A DNA stretch of 16,321 nt, from positions 1 to 16,321 of the forward strand of contig DASUBV010000078.1 of assembly GCA_035763085.1 (NCBI GenBank), given 5' to 3'. The stretch's first letter is position 1. Each line of letters opens with the position of its first letter. The notes under the pieces were generated by a model. It had not been told where the DNA came from. It saw nothing but the letters and a program-made list of their open reading frames with translations, and did no database searches. The translations under genes were made by a program, and so were the position numbers. The stretch is from DASUBV01 sp035763085. Lineage in GTDB: Bacteria > Actinomycetota > Actinomycetes > Streptosporangiales > Streptosporangiaceae. Positions 5,578 to 12,810 of the stretch are shown here, piece by piece.

Positions 5578-6468
5578 ATGGTCGTGCCAGGAAGCCCGAC
5601 GGTACGGCGGCGCCGGCTGGCCGCGGAACTGCGAGGGATCAGGGAGAGCAAGGGCAAGAGCGGTGATGCGGTGGCCGCCGCCCTGAAGTGGTCGCCGTCC
5701 AAGATCAGCCGTTACGAGCTGGCCAGGACGGGATTAAAGCCGCAGGAGGTCGAGCGACTGCTCGACTACTACCAGGTGACCGGAGCGCGGCGCGATCTGC
5801 TGCTCGCGCTCGCCGAGGATGCCGCCCGCAAAGGCTGGTGGGAGGAATTCGCCGACAGCATCTCGGCGGACTACCAGCAGTTCATCGGCCTCGAGCACGA
5901 GGCAACCCAGATCGCCATCTGGCACGTCGAGGCCGTGCCGGGCCTGCTGCAGACAGAAGGTTACGCGCGGCACGTCATCGGCAGCTACAGCCGGATCGAG
6001 CCAATCCCGCCCGGCGCGGTCGAGCGAATGGTGCGCATCCGGATGCGCCGGCAGCAGATCCTGACCAGGGAGCCGGCCGTTCAGCTCGCCGTCGTCCTGG
6101 ATGAGTCGGTGCTGAAGCGCCGGGTTGGCGACGAGACCGTGATGTATGACCAGCTGCAGCGGCTGGCTCTGGATGCGGTCCGGCCGAATGTCATCATCCA
6201 GGTGCTTCCGCTCAGTGCGCAGCATGCCATGATCGCCGATTCTTTTGTTATCTTCCGGTTTGGCCCCGATAACGATGCCATGCTCCAGGATGTTGTCAGC
6301 GCCGAGCATCTGCGTAATGCCTTCTCCGTCGAGGGCGAGCGGGATACCTACCTGCACAGGATCGCGTTCCAGATGCATGCCGACGGCGCTCTTGACCCAG
6401 AGATGTCCAGACAGCTAATTCTCGACACAGCTGAGGAGTACTGGTCGAAGGGCCATCCAGCACATTGA
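5578..6468 (+). CDS. XRE-family helix-turn-helix regulator with DUF5753 (Scr1/WhiJ-like)
   Basis: A 296-residue cytosolic DNA-binding protein. Residues ~10-65 are an XRE HTH (AAELRGIRESKGKSGDAVAA, then WSPSKISRYELARTGLKP). Residues ~100-285 are DUF5753, with the hallmark VEAVPGLLQTEGYARHV at ~117-133 and a typical YLHRIAF near the C-terminus. Members of this large actinobacterial group (WhiJ, Scr1-like) act with small DUF397 proteins to control development and antibiotic production; the DUF5753 ligand is unknown. ATG 5578 is supported by TAGGGG seven to twelve bases upstream and by full HTH coverage. The DUF397 gene follows after 70 bases, probably in the same transcript. The dyad before the gene suggests autoregulation and, through a shared motif, control of the peptide gene. 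Confidence 0.93.
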   Translation: MVVPGSPTVRRRRLAAELRGIRESKGKSGDAVAAALKWSPSKISRYELARTGLKPQEVERLLDYYQVTGARRDLLLALAEDAARKGWWEEFADSISADYQQFIGLEHEATQIAIWHVEAVPGLLQTEGYARHVIGSYSRIEPIPPGAVERMVRIRMRRQQILTREPAVQLAVVLDESVLKRRVGDETVMYDQLQRLALDAVRPNVIIQVLPLSAQHAMIADSFVIFRFGPDNDAMLQDVVSAEHLRNAFSVEGERDTYLHRIAFQMHADGALDPEMSRQLILDTAEEYWSKGHPAH

Positions 6469-6538
6469 GCGACTGATAAACTACCTGGCGTAGCTACAGC
6501 TTTTCGTCCCAAACCGTACGACATCTTTCAGCGAGGTA

Positions 6539-6772
6539 ATGGACGTGCGAAGGGTTATTCCTGAGGGCTGCCAGGGAGGGCTAGGTTCAGCTCCGCGCTG
6601 GATCAAGAGCTCGCTGAGTTACGCCAACGGTAACTGCGTCGAGGTAGCGAGCCTGCCCGACGGAGTCGTCGGTGTCCGCGACAGCAAGGACGTCACGGGC
6701 CCGGTTCTCCGCTTTACTCCCGGCGAATGGCATGCATTCGTCGGGGGGGTGCGGAGCGGAGATTTCGACTGA
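6539..6772 (+). CDS. DUF397 domain-containing protein
   Basis: A small protein, 77 residues from ATG 6539, with the complete DUF397 pattern: WIKSSLSYANGNCVEVA, then VGVRDSKDVTGPVLRFTPGEW, then AFVGGVRSGDFD. DUF397 proteins are the usual genetic partners of DUF5753 HTH regulators and are thought to antagonise or modulate them. The start is ambiguous: GAGG (6533-6536) is only two bases from ATG 6539 but eight bases from the in-frame GTG at 6545, which would shorten the protein by two residues without affecting the domain. The stop codon overlaps the first copy of a 15-bp tandem repeat, and a strong bidirectional terminator lies 83 bases further on. Confidence 0.92.
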   Translation: MDVRRVIPEGCQGGLGSAPRWIKSSLSYANGNCVEVASLPDGVVGVRDSKDVTGPVLRFTPGEWHAFVGGVRSGDFD

Positions 6773-6803
6773 TTCGGAAGGTCATACCGATTCGGAAGGT
6801 CAT
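6771..6803. repeat. 15-bp tandem repeat at the DUF397 stop codon
   Basis: GATTCGGAAGGTCAT occurs at 6771-6785 and 6789-6803, separated by ACC (18-base period). The first copy begins inside the TGA stop codon. It could be a replication-slippage duplication or a paired binding site. Confidence 0.75.
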
Positions 6804-6855
6804 GAGGCTGCGTTCTTCATGACGTAGTGCCCATTCTGGGCTAGTGGTGTTCAGG

Positions 6856-6903
6856 GCTAAGGCGAAGGCTCCATCCGGAAACCCCCGGAGCCTTCGCCTT
6901 AGC
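6856..6903. terminator. Strong bidirectional terminator
   Basis: GCTAAGGCGAAGGCTCC (6856-6872) is the exact reverse complement of GGAGCCTTCGCCTTAGC (6887-6903), a 17-bp perfect stem with a 14-base loop. It lies between the convergent DUF397 and NAD(P)-binding genes and can end transcription from both sides. Confidence 0.85.
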
Positions 6904-6921
6904 TGTGCGGAATGGCGGCGA

Positions 6922-7728
6922 TTACGCCGCCGCCCGTTCGGGCAGGAAGGCCCGCTCAGCCAGGAAGTCCTCCCAGGTCCGGCTGCCGACGGCCGCCTCG
7001 GGGGCCAGCGCCGCGCCCGCCCGGATCGCCGCGGCGGCCTGGCCCGGAATCCAGACCGGCGCCAGCACCCGGTGCTGGTGCCGGGCCCGCAGGTAGCCGC
7101 GCAGCAGGCCGGCCATCGAGTACACCCGCGGCCCGGCGATATCGGGGACCAGGCCGGCGGGCGGGCCGAGCGCCAGGCCGGCCAGCTGCGCGGCCACCTC
7201 GGCGGCATCCACCGGCTGGAAGCGGAGGCCGGCCGGGGCCGGCAGCACGGGCAGCCGCGCCAGCTGCCGGGCGGCCATGAGCAGCAGGTCATAGAACTGG
7301 GCGGCGCGCAGCGTGGTCCACGGCAGGCCGGCCCCGGTCACCACCTGCTCGGTGGCTCGCTTCGACGCGAAGTAGCCGAACATGGCGCGGTCCAGGCCGC
7401 TGGTCACCGGGATCCGGTCGGCGCCGACAACGGAGATGTACACCAGGTGCTCGGCTCCGGCGCGGCTGGCGGCGCTGACCAGGTTCCGGGTGGCCTCGTC
7501 GTCGCCCGTGCGGCCGCCCGCGCAGTGCACGATCACCGGGGCTCCCGCCACGGCCGCGTCGATCCCCTCGCCGGTCAGCAGGTCACCGGTCACGTACTCG
7601 ACGTCGTCGTCGGCCCGCTGGACGCGGCGGCTCAGCACCCGCACCTCGCGGCCGGCGTCCCGCAGCCGCGGGACAACCAGGCGCCCGAGCGTTCCCGTGC
7701 CGCCGGTGACCAGAATGCGTGCGGTCAT
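6922..7728 (-). CDS. NAD(P)-binding NmrA/atypical SDR-family protein
   Basis: A 268-residue atypical SDR. The N-terminal VTGGTGTLGR (7-16) is the GxxGxxG dinucleotide loop; DVEYVTGDLL follows, and LVYISVVGADRIP (95-107) is typical of NmrA-like/SDR_a5 members. YFASK (Tyr119, Lys123) keeps a YxxxK pair. The substrate is unknown; relatives are annotated as NAD(P)H-binding, NmrA-like or epimerase-type proteins. ATG 7728 has a strong site, GGAAGGGA (7734-7741 on the plus map), five bases upstream. The gene is divergent, 76 bases away, from the ECF sigma gene, matching the known habit of ECF41 sigma factors to neighbour and control carboxymuconolactone decarboxylase, oxidoreductase or epimerase genes. 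It is a probable regulatory target of that sigma factor. Confidence 0.9.
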   Translation of the reverse strand: MTARILVTGGTGTLGRLVVPRLRDAGREVRVLSRRVQRADDDVEYVTGDLLTGEGIDAAVAGAPVIVHCAGGRTGDDEATRNLVSAASRAGAEHLVYISVVGADRIPVTSGLDRAMFGYFASKRATEQVVTGAGLPWTTLRAAQFYDLLLMAARQLARLPVLPAPAGLRFQPVDAAEVAAQLAGLALGPPAGLVPDIAGPRVYSMAGLLRGYLRARHQHRVLAPVWIPGQAAAAIRAGAALAPEAAVGSRTWEDFLAERAFLPERAAA

Positions 7729-7804
7729 GGTTATCCCTTCCTGTCACGTCTTCGGGGTAGTGAGTGTCAGTGTGGTGGTACCCGGCAGCGAGGGAACATG
7801 ACAG
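7729..7804. promoter_or_regulatory. Divergent promoter region, NmrA-like gene / ECF sigma
   Basis: This 76-base region must carry both promoters. It contains TGTCAC (7742-7747) and TGTCAG (7765-7770) on the plus strand and TGTCAT on the minus strand (7802-7797), which resemble the TGTCACA -35 element described for ECF41 sigma factors. I could not pair any of them with a CGTC -10 at the right distance. AGCGAGGGA (7787-7795) serves as the sigma gene's ribosome binding site. Confidence 0.35.
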
Positions 7805-8746
7805 ATGGCCGATAGCGACGGGCTGGCCGCCGCATTCGAGGAGCACCGCGATCACCTGCGGGCAGTGGCCTACCGCCTGCTCGGCTCCGGCTCCGATGCC
7901 GACGATGCGGTGCAGGACACCTGGCTGCGGCTGAGCGGCGCCGATACCAGCGAGGTGCAGAACCTCGGTGGCTGGCTGACCACGGTCGTGGCCCGGGTAT
8001 CGCTGAACATGCTGCGGTCGCGCCGGGACCGGCAGGAGGAGCCGGTCGGTGATTCCTGGCCGGCCTCCGCGGAGACGGCGGCCCGGGCGGGCGCACTGGC
8101 CGGGTCCGGCCGGGCCGGCGCCCCCGGCCCGGCGGGCGATCCGGCGGATGAGGCAGTCCTGGCCGAGTCGGTCGGTCTCGCCATGCTGGTCGTCCTGGAC
8201 ACCCTGACGCCGGCCGAGCGGCTGGCTTTCGTGCTGCACGACCTGTTCGCGATGCCGTTCACGGAGGTGGCGGCCATCCTCGGGCGCTCGACGGAGGCGG
8301 CCAGGCAGCTGGCCAGCCGGGCCCGCCGCCGGGTTCGCGGCGCGCCCGGCCCGGACAATCCGGTCAACTTCGGGCGCCAGCGGGAAGCTGCTGCCGCCTA
8401 TCTCGCCGCCGCCCGGGGCGGTGATCTCGGCGCCCTGGTCGCGCTGCTGGATACCGACGTCACCCTCACCGCCGATGCCGCGGCCATGCCCTCCGGCCGG
8501 CCCGGCGTCCTGCAGGGCGCCGAGCACGTCGCCCGCGGCGCGGTGGCCTCCGCCGTCCGGGCCGGGGACTCGGAGCTGGCCCTGGTGGAGGGGTCGGTGG
8601 GCATCATCTACGCGCCGGGCGGCCGGCTGCGGGCCGTCCTGGCGCTGACGGTCAGTCCCGCGGGCCTGGTGACGGCCATCGACGTCATTGCCGATCCGCC
8701 CCGCCTGCGCCGGCTGCGCCTGGCCGTGCTCCCGGCGGGCGCCTGA
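7805..8746 (+). CDS. ECF sigma factor, SigJ/ECF41-like
   Basis: A 313-residue sigma-70 family protein. Residues ~8-75 are sigma region 2 (YRLLGSGSDADDAVQDTWLRL, then NLGGWLTTVVARVSLNMLRSRR). Residues ~125-180 are region 4 (LDTLTPAERLAFVLHDLFAMPFTEVAAILGRS). Residues ~190-313 are a SnoaL-like extension, as in ECF41. In typical ECF41 proteins the extension carries a DGGGK motif and the linker a WLPEP motif, both regulatory; here the equivalent stretch reads VTLTADAAAMPSGRPGVLQG, with the glycines and lysine lost, and the linker is an Ala/Gly-rich expansion (~85-118) without WLPEP. Region 4 looks intact. ATG 7805 has GAGGGA nine bases upstream; ATG 7798 is blocked by an early stop. No anti-sigma gene is nearby, as expected for ECF41. 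Confidence 0.9.
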   Translation: MADSDGLAAAFEEHRDHLRAVAYRLLGSGSDADDAVQDTWLRLSGADTSEVQNLGGWLTTVVARVSLNMLRSRRDRQEEPVGDSWPASAETAARAGALAGSGRAGAPGPAGDPADEAVLAESVGLAMLVVLDTLTPAERLAFVLHDLFAMPFTEVAAILGRSTEAARQLASRARRRVRGAPGPDNPVNFGRQREAAAAYLAAARGGDLGALVALLDTDVTLTADAAAMPSGRPGVLQGAEHVARGAVASAVRAGDSELALVEGSVGIIYAPGGRLRAVLALTVSPAGLVTAIDVIADPPRLRRLRLAVLPAGA

Positions 8747-8758
8747 CCCGGCCCGGCC

Positions 8759-8776
8759 CCGCCAGGTGCCTGGCGG
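8759..8776. terminator. Palindromic hairpin after the sigma gene
   Basis: CCGCCAGG (8759-8766) and CCTGGCGG (8769-8776) form a perfect palindrome around TG, starting 13 bases after the sigma stop codon. A T tract is absent. Confidence 0.5.
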
Positions 8777-8828
8777 CGATCGCGCCAGCGCGCCCGGTTC
8801 GCCAGTATTGCCCCGGTATCCGGCCGCC

Positions 8829-8854
8829 GATTCGGTTCCGGGACCTGCGGGTAG
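8829..8854 (+). promoter_or_regulatory. Possible sigma-B-type promoter of the phosphatase gene
   Basis: GATT (8829-8832), 16 bases, then GGGTAG (8849-8854) resembles the GNNT-N14-16-GGGTAC/T pattern of Streptomyces sigma-B-group promoters. The -35 is permissive and the last -10 base does not match, so this is only suggestive. The gene's ribosome binding site AGGGG (8863-8867) follows immediately. Confidence 0.25.
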
Positions 8855-8871
8855 GAGAGCCCAGGGGCGAC

Positions 8872-11319
8872 ATGACCGACAAGGCACCAGCGACGGCTTC
8901 GGTCGATGCGCACGGGGTCATCACGGGCTGGAGTGCGACGGCTGAAGCGTGGCTGGGCTATGCCCCGGCGGAGGCCATCGGGCAGCACGCGGCGAGCCTG
9001 CTGTACGGCGACACGGCCGAGATCGGCGACCTGCCGCCGCACTGGCCGGAGGACTGGACCGGCCGGGCCGAGGTGCGGCACCGCGATGGCAGCAAGGTGC
9101 CGCTGTGGGTGCAGGTGCATCCGGTGCAGGATGCTGCCGGGGCCACCCAGTGGTACCTGCTGGCCTACCCGGCCGGGCCGCGCGAGGTGCAGGCCGTCCA
9201 GACCCGCGCGATGGTGGACTGGGCGTTCAGCCAGTCCGAGGTCGCGGTGGCCCTGCTGGACACCCAGATGCGCCAGCTTCGGCTGAACACGGCCATGTAC
9301 CGGGTGCTGGGCCTGGAGGACGAGGAAGCCGGCCTGGGGCTGCGCCTGACTGACCTGATCTCCAACCCGGAGACCGAGTCGTGCGTCGCGATGGCCCGGC
9401 TGGTGGCCCGCACCGGCGAGCCGGCCCGGTGGCGCGGCGTGGGCACCGGGCCGGGCGAGGCCGCCGAGCGCGCGGTGGAAGCCCACCTGTCCCCGGTCAA
9501 GGACCCCGCGGGACAGGTGTGCGGCGTCCTGGTGGTGTCCACGGACGTGACCGAGCAGCACCGGGCCCGGCAGCGGCTGGCCCTGGTGAACGAGGCCAGC
9601 ACCCGGATCGGGAGCACCCTCGACGTCACCCGCACCGCCGAGGAACTGGTCGAGGTGACCGTGCCGCGGTTCGCCGACTTCGTCATGGTCGACTTGCTGG
9701 ACTCGGTGCTGCGCGGCGACGAGCCAGCCTCCGGCCCGGTCGACGGCACCGTCCCGCTGCGCCGGATGGCTTACGGGTCGGTCCTGGAGCACACGCCGGA
9801 GGTGGTGATCCAGCAGGGCCAGGTGTCGTCCTACCCGCTGGGCTCACCCGTGGCCGAGAGCCTGGCCACCGGCCGCTCGGTGAACTACGGCAAGGCCGGG
9901 CCGAGCTTCGGCTGGTGGTCCCACCGCGACCCGGCGCGGGCCGCGCGGGCCGGCCGGTACGGGTTCCACTCCGTCATGGCCGTGCCGGTCCGGGCCCGCG
10001 GTGCCACCCTCGGGATCGCCATCTTCGTCCGGCACCAGCGGCTCGAGCCGTTCGAGGACGACGACCTCGTCCTGGCCGAGGAGATCGTCGGCCGGGCCGC
10101 CGTCTGCGTGGATAACGCGCGCCGCTACAGCCGCGAGCACGCCACGGCGCTCACCCTGCAGCGCAGCCTGCTGCAGCGGCACCTGCCGGCCCAGGCGTCG
10201 GTCGAGGTGGCCACCCGCTACCTGCCCGCCCAGTCCGGCGTCGCGGTCGGCGGCGACTGGTTCGACGTCATCCGGCTGTCGGGCAGCCGGATCGGCCTGG
10301 TCGTGGGGGACGTGGTCGGCCACGGCATCCACGCGGCCGCCACCATGGGCCGGCTGCGGACCGCGGTCCGCACGCTCGCCGACATCGACCTGGAGCCGGC
10401 CGAGCTGCTGACCCGGCTTGATGACGTGGTGACCCGGCTGTCGGAGGAGGAGATGGTCGCGCCGGACGAAGACGACTCGGCCGACCTGACGGCGACCTGC
10501 CTGTACGCCGTCTATGACCCGGTGACCCGGGTGTGCTCGATGGCCCGCGCGGGCCACCCGCTGCCCGCCCTGGTCCCGCCCGGCGGCCCCGCGCGGTTCC
10601 TGGACATCCCGGCCGGCGCGCCGCTGGGCCTGGGCGGCCTTCCGTTCGAGGGAGCCGAGGCCGAGCTGCCCGAGGACAGCCTGCTCATCCTCTACACCGA
10701 CGGCCTCATCGAGTCCCGGCAGCGCGACATCGACACCGGCCTGACCGCGATGCGCGCGGTGCTCAGCGAGGTGCGCCCGCCGCCGGGCCGCTCCGCGCAG
10801 GATCAGCCATCGCTGGAGGCCATCTGCGACGACCTCATCGAGGCGCTGCTGCCCGAGCGGGCCGGAGACGACGCCGCGCTGCTGGTGGCCCGCACCCGGG
10901 CGCTCGCCTCCGACCGGATCGTCTCGTTCGACCTGCCGGCCGAGCCCGCCATCGTGGCCGAGGCCCGGTCCAGGGCCGCGGTCCAGCTCGAAACCTGGGG
11001 ACTGGACGACATCATCTTCACCACCGAGCTCATCGTCAGCGAGCTCATCACCAACGCCATCCGGCATGCCCAGCCGCCCATCCAGCTGCGGATGATCCTG
11101 GACGGCGCGCTGTGCTGCGAGGTCTCCGACGGCAGCAGCACTGCGCCGCACCTGCGCCGCGCTGGCCGCTACGACGAAGGCGGCCGCGGGCTGCTGCTGG
11201 TCACCCAGCTCGCCGAGAGCTGGGGGACCCGGCACACCCGCAGCGGCAAGACGATCTGGGCGCAGCAGCCGCTGCCGGCGTCCGACCCGGCCCAGATCAG
11301 TAACGAAATCCCTGGCTAA
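8872..11319 (+). CDS. PAS-GAF-SpoIIE-HATPase multidomain sensor phosphatase/kinase
   Basis: An 815-residue soluble signalling protein. Domains: PAS (~8-98), a second PAS-like region (~115-230, ending VSTDVTEQHR), GAF (~235-415), SpoIIE/PP2C phosphatase (~445-675) and a C-terminal RsbW-like HATPase (~685-800). The PP2C metal ligands are present: GGDWFDV (Asp462), VVGDVVGHG (Asp480), YTDG (Asp610) and GDDAALLV (666-667). The HATPase has ELITNAIRHA (Asn728), VSDGS and GGRGLLLV (770-777). It thus combines a phosphatase for anti-sigma antagonists (RsbU role) and an anti-sigma kinase (RsbW role) under ligand- or redox-sensing input. No transmembrane segment is visible. ATG 8872 is supported by AGGGG four bases upstream. 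The cognate STAS protein and sigma factor are not adjacent; the ECF sigma upstream is not a known RsbW-type partner. Confidence 0.93.
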   Translation: MTDKAPATASVDAHGVITGWSATAEAWLGYAPAEAIGQHAASLLYGDTAEIGDLPPHWPEDWTGRAEVRHRDGSKVPLWVQVHPVQDAAGATQWYLLAYPAGPREVQAVQTRAMVDWAFSQSEVAVALLDTQMRQLRLNTAMYRVLGLEDEEAGLGLRLTDLISNPETESCVAMARLVARTGEPARWRGVGTGPGEAAERAVEAHLSPVKDPAGQVCGVLVVSTDVTEQHRARQRLALVNEASTRIGSTLDVTRTAEELVEVTVPRFADFVMVDLLDSVLRGDEPASGPVDGTVPLRRMAYGSVLEHTPEVVIQQGQVSSYPLGSPVAESLATGRSVNYGKAGPSFGWWSHRDPARAARAGRYGFHSVMAVPVRARGATLGIAIFVRHQRLEPFEDDDLVLAEEIVGRAAVCVDNARRYSREHATALTLQRSLLQRHLPAQASVEVATRYLPAQSGVAVGGDWFDVIRLSGSRIGLVVGDVVGHGIHAAATMGRLRTAVRTLADIDLEPAELLTRLDDVVTRLSEEEMVAPDEDDSADLTATCLYAVYDPVTRVCSMARAGHPLPALVPPGGPARFLDIPAGAPLGLGGLPFEGAEAELPEDSLLILYTDGLIESRQRDIDTGLTAMRAVLSEVRPPPGRSAQDQPSLEAICDDLIEALLPERAGDDAALLVARTRALASDRIVSFDLPAEPAIVAEARSRAAVQLETWGLDDIIFTTELIVSELITNAIRHAQPPIQLRMILDGALCCEVSDGSSTAPHLRRAGRYDEGGRGLLLVTQLAESWGTRHTRSGKTIWAQQPLPASDPAQISNEIPG

Positions 11320-11324
11320 CCCGG

Positions 11325-11337
11325 GGCCCGGCGGGCC
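11325..11337. terminator. Small hairpin after the phosphatase gene
   Basis: GGCCC (11325-11329) and GGGCC (11333-11337) pair around a 3-base loop, five bases after the stop codon. It is short, so a weak terminator at best. Confidence 0.25.
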
Positions 11338-11344
11338 TGCCCTC

Positions 11345-11356
11345 TAGGGTCGAGCT
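11345..11356 (+). promoter_or_regulatory. Leaderless -10 box for the PPOX gene
   Basis: TAGGGT (11345-11350) matches TANNNT and ends six bases before ATG 11357. No Shine-Dalgarno lies upstream of this ATG. Both observations fit a leaderless transcript starting at the A of the ATG. A -35 box is not evident. Confidence 0.45.
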
Positions 11357-11767
11357 ATGACCGCTGAGCTGAACCAGGCTGTGCGCCGGCTGCTGGACGA
11401 GCCCAACCCGGCCGTGCTGGGCACGATCAACCCCGACGGCAGCCCGCAGACCTCGGTGGTGTGGGTCGGCCGGGACGGCGGCAAGCTGCTGCTGTCCACC
11501 GCTGCGGGCCGGCGCAAGGAGCGCAACATGCGCCGCGATCCGCGCGTCAGCCTGACCGTGTTCGACCGCCTCGACCCGCAGCTGTACGCCGAGATCCGCG
11601 GGGTGGCAACCGTGACCGAGGACGCCGGCCGCGCGTTCGCCGTTGCGCTCGAGGAGCAGTACGAGGGGCCGGGTGCCGGCGATGAGTACCTGCAGCTGCC
11701 GCCGGAGGTGGTGCGGGTCATCGTCACGATCACGCCGCACCGGGTCACGGGCAGTGCCGCCGGCTAG
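11357..11767 (+). CDS. PPOX-class F420-dependent oxidoreductase
   Basis: A 136-residue split-barrel flavin/F420-binding protein of the pyridoxamine-5'-phosphate-oxidase superfamily. The opening LDEPNPAVLGTINPDGSPQT (13-32), then SVVWVGRD, LLLSTAAGRRKERNMRRDPRVSL (about 44-66) and IRGVATVTED are characteristic of the small actinobacterial F420-dependent branch (TIGR03618-like), which reduces unsaturated substrates with F420H2. The fold assignment is firm, the F420 preference is by similarity, and the substrate is unknown. The length is normal. ATG 11357 fits the family start. It follows the phosphatase gene by 37 bases and may be co-transcribed or use its own leaderless promoter. Confidence 0.9.
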   Translation: MTAELNQAVRRLLDEPNPAVLGTINPDGSPQTSVVWVGRDGGKLLLSTAAGRRKERNMRRDPRVSLTVFDRLDPQLYAEIRGVATVTEDAGRAFAVALEEQYEGPGAGDEYLQLPPEVVRVIVTITPHRVTGSAAG

Positions 11768-11795
11768 CGCCCCCGCGCAGGTCAGGACGCCCGTC

Positions 11796-11807
11796 TGACA
11801 TTTGTCA
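11796..11807. promoter_or_regulatory. TGACA-TT-TGTCA inverted repeat upstream of the ABC operon
   Basis: A perfect 5-bp dyad with a 2-base spacer lies about 60 bases before the ABC ATPase start. CTGAC (11795-11799) and GTCAG (11810-11814) extend a looser symmetry around it. It could be an operator, conceivably for the response regulator encoded by the same operon. The pairing of regulator and site is inference. Confidence 0.35.
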
Positions 11808-11868
11808 CCGTCAGCTGGTGCGTTCCGGCACTACACAGCGGCACCGGCCGGCGGCCAGGCTCGGGGGC

Positions 11869-12810
11869 ATGACTACTGGAACTGACCCGGGCGGCGGGAT
11901 CGTCTTGTCCCGCCTGTCCAAGTCCTACGGCGCGGTACGCGCCGTCCGCTCGGTCGACCTGACCATCGCCGCCGGCGAGACAGTCGCGCTCCTGGGCCCC
12001 AACGGCGCCGGGAAGTCGACCACGATCGACATGGTGCTCGGCCTTACCCGGCCCGATTCCGGCCAGGTGAGGATCTTCGGCCGGTCCCCCGCGCAGGCCG
12101 TCGCCGCCGGGCTGGTGAGCGGGATGCTCCAGGTCGGATCGCTGATCGAGAACCTGAGCGTCCGCGAGTTCGTCACGCTGGTGGCCTCGCTGTACCCGCA
12201 CCCGCTGCCGGTATCCGAGGTACTGGAGCTGACCGGCGCCGCCGAGTTCGCCGGGCGGCCGACGACCAAGCTGTCGGGCGGCCAGGCGCAGCGGGCCCGG
12301 TTCGCGGCCGCGCTGGTCGCCGACCCGGACCTGCTCCTGCTGGACGAGCCGACGGCGGCCCTGGATGTGGAGGCCCGACGCGAGTTCTGGGCCGCGATGC
12401 GCGCCATCGCAGCGCGCGGCAAGACCGTGCTGTTTGCCACCCATTACCTCGAGGAGGCGGACGCCTTCGCCGACCGGATCGTGGTGCTGGCCAGGGGCGA
12501 GGTGGTCGCCGACGGCCCGGCCACCGAGATCAGGAGCCTGGCCGGCGGCCGGACGATCCGGGCCACGCTGCCCGGCGTGGACCTAGCCCTGCTGGCCACC
12601 CTGCCCGGCGTGCTGAGCGCTGACCGTCACGGGGACACGGTCATCCTCACCTGCACCGAAGCAGAGTCCGCCGCGCGCGTCCTGCTCAGCCAGTTCCCGG
12701 AGGTGCGCGACATCGAGGTACGCGGCGCGGGCCTGGAGGACGTCTTCCTTGCCCTGACCGAAGGCCAGGACCGTGACGACATCAGCACTCAGCCACAGGA
12801 GACCCGGTGA
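11869..12810 (+). CDS. ABC transporter ATP-binding protein (DrrA/CcmA-type exporter)
   Basis: A 313-residue nucleotide-binding subunit of an ABC-2 exporter, acting at the inner face of the membrane with the permease that follows. It has Walker A GPNGAGKS (43-50), the Q-loop region MLQVGSLIENLSV, the signature LSGGQ (135-139), Walker B LLLLDEP (155-161) and the switch histidine in ATHYLEEAD (His192). The C-terminal ~90 residues form the extension common in drug or lipid exporters of this class, including GLEDVFLALT. An upstream in-frame GTG at 11818 would add 17 residues of atypical sequence, so ATG 11869 is preferred. Its only purine run, GGGGG (11863-11867), is too close for an ordinary ribosome binding site. 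The stop codon overlaps the permease start (GTGA). Confidence 0.94.
   Translation: MTTGTDPGGGIVLSRLSKSYGAVRAVRSVDLTIAAGETVALLGPNGAGKSTTIDMVLGLTRPDSGQVRIFGRSPAQAVAAGLVSGMLQVGSLIENLSVREFVTLVASLYPHPLPVSEVLELTGAAEFAGRPTTKLSGGQAQRARFAAALVADPDLLLLDEPTAALDVEARREFWAAMRAIAARGKTVLFATHYLEEADAFADRIVVLARGEVVADGPATEIRSLAGGRTIRATLPGVDLALLATLPGVLSADRHGDTVILTCTEAESAARVLLSQFPEVRDIEVRGAGLEDVFLALTEGQDRDDISTQPQETR

Noticed and set aside
7583..8887. 434-residue minus-strand open frame opposite the sigma factor
   Set aside because: It covers two clear genes, has low-complexity composition and no domain or ribosome binding site.
9844..11235. 463-residue minus-strand open frame opposite the phosphatase gene
   Set aside because: It is a shadow of the PAS-GAF-SpoIIE frame; the plus-strand reading has complete domains with catalytic residues.
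11818..11868. Upstream GTG start for the ABC ATPase
   Set aside because: It adds 17 residues not expected in this family; ATG 11869 gives the normal N-terminus.
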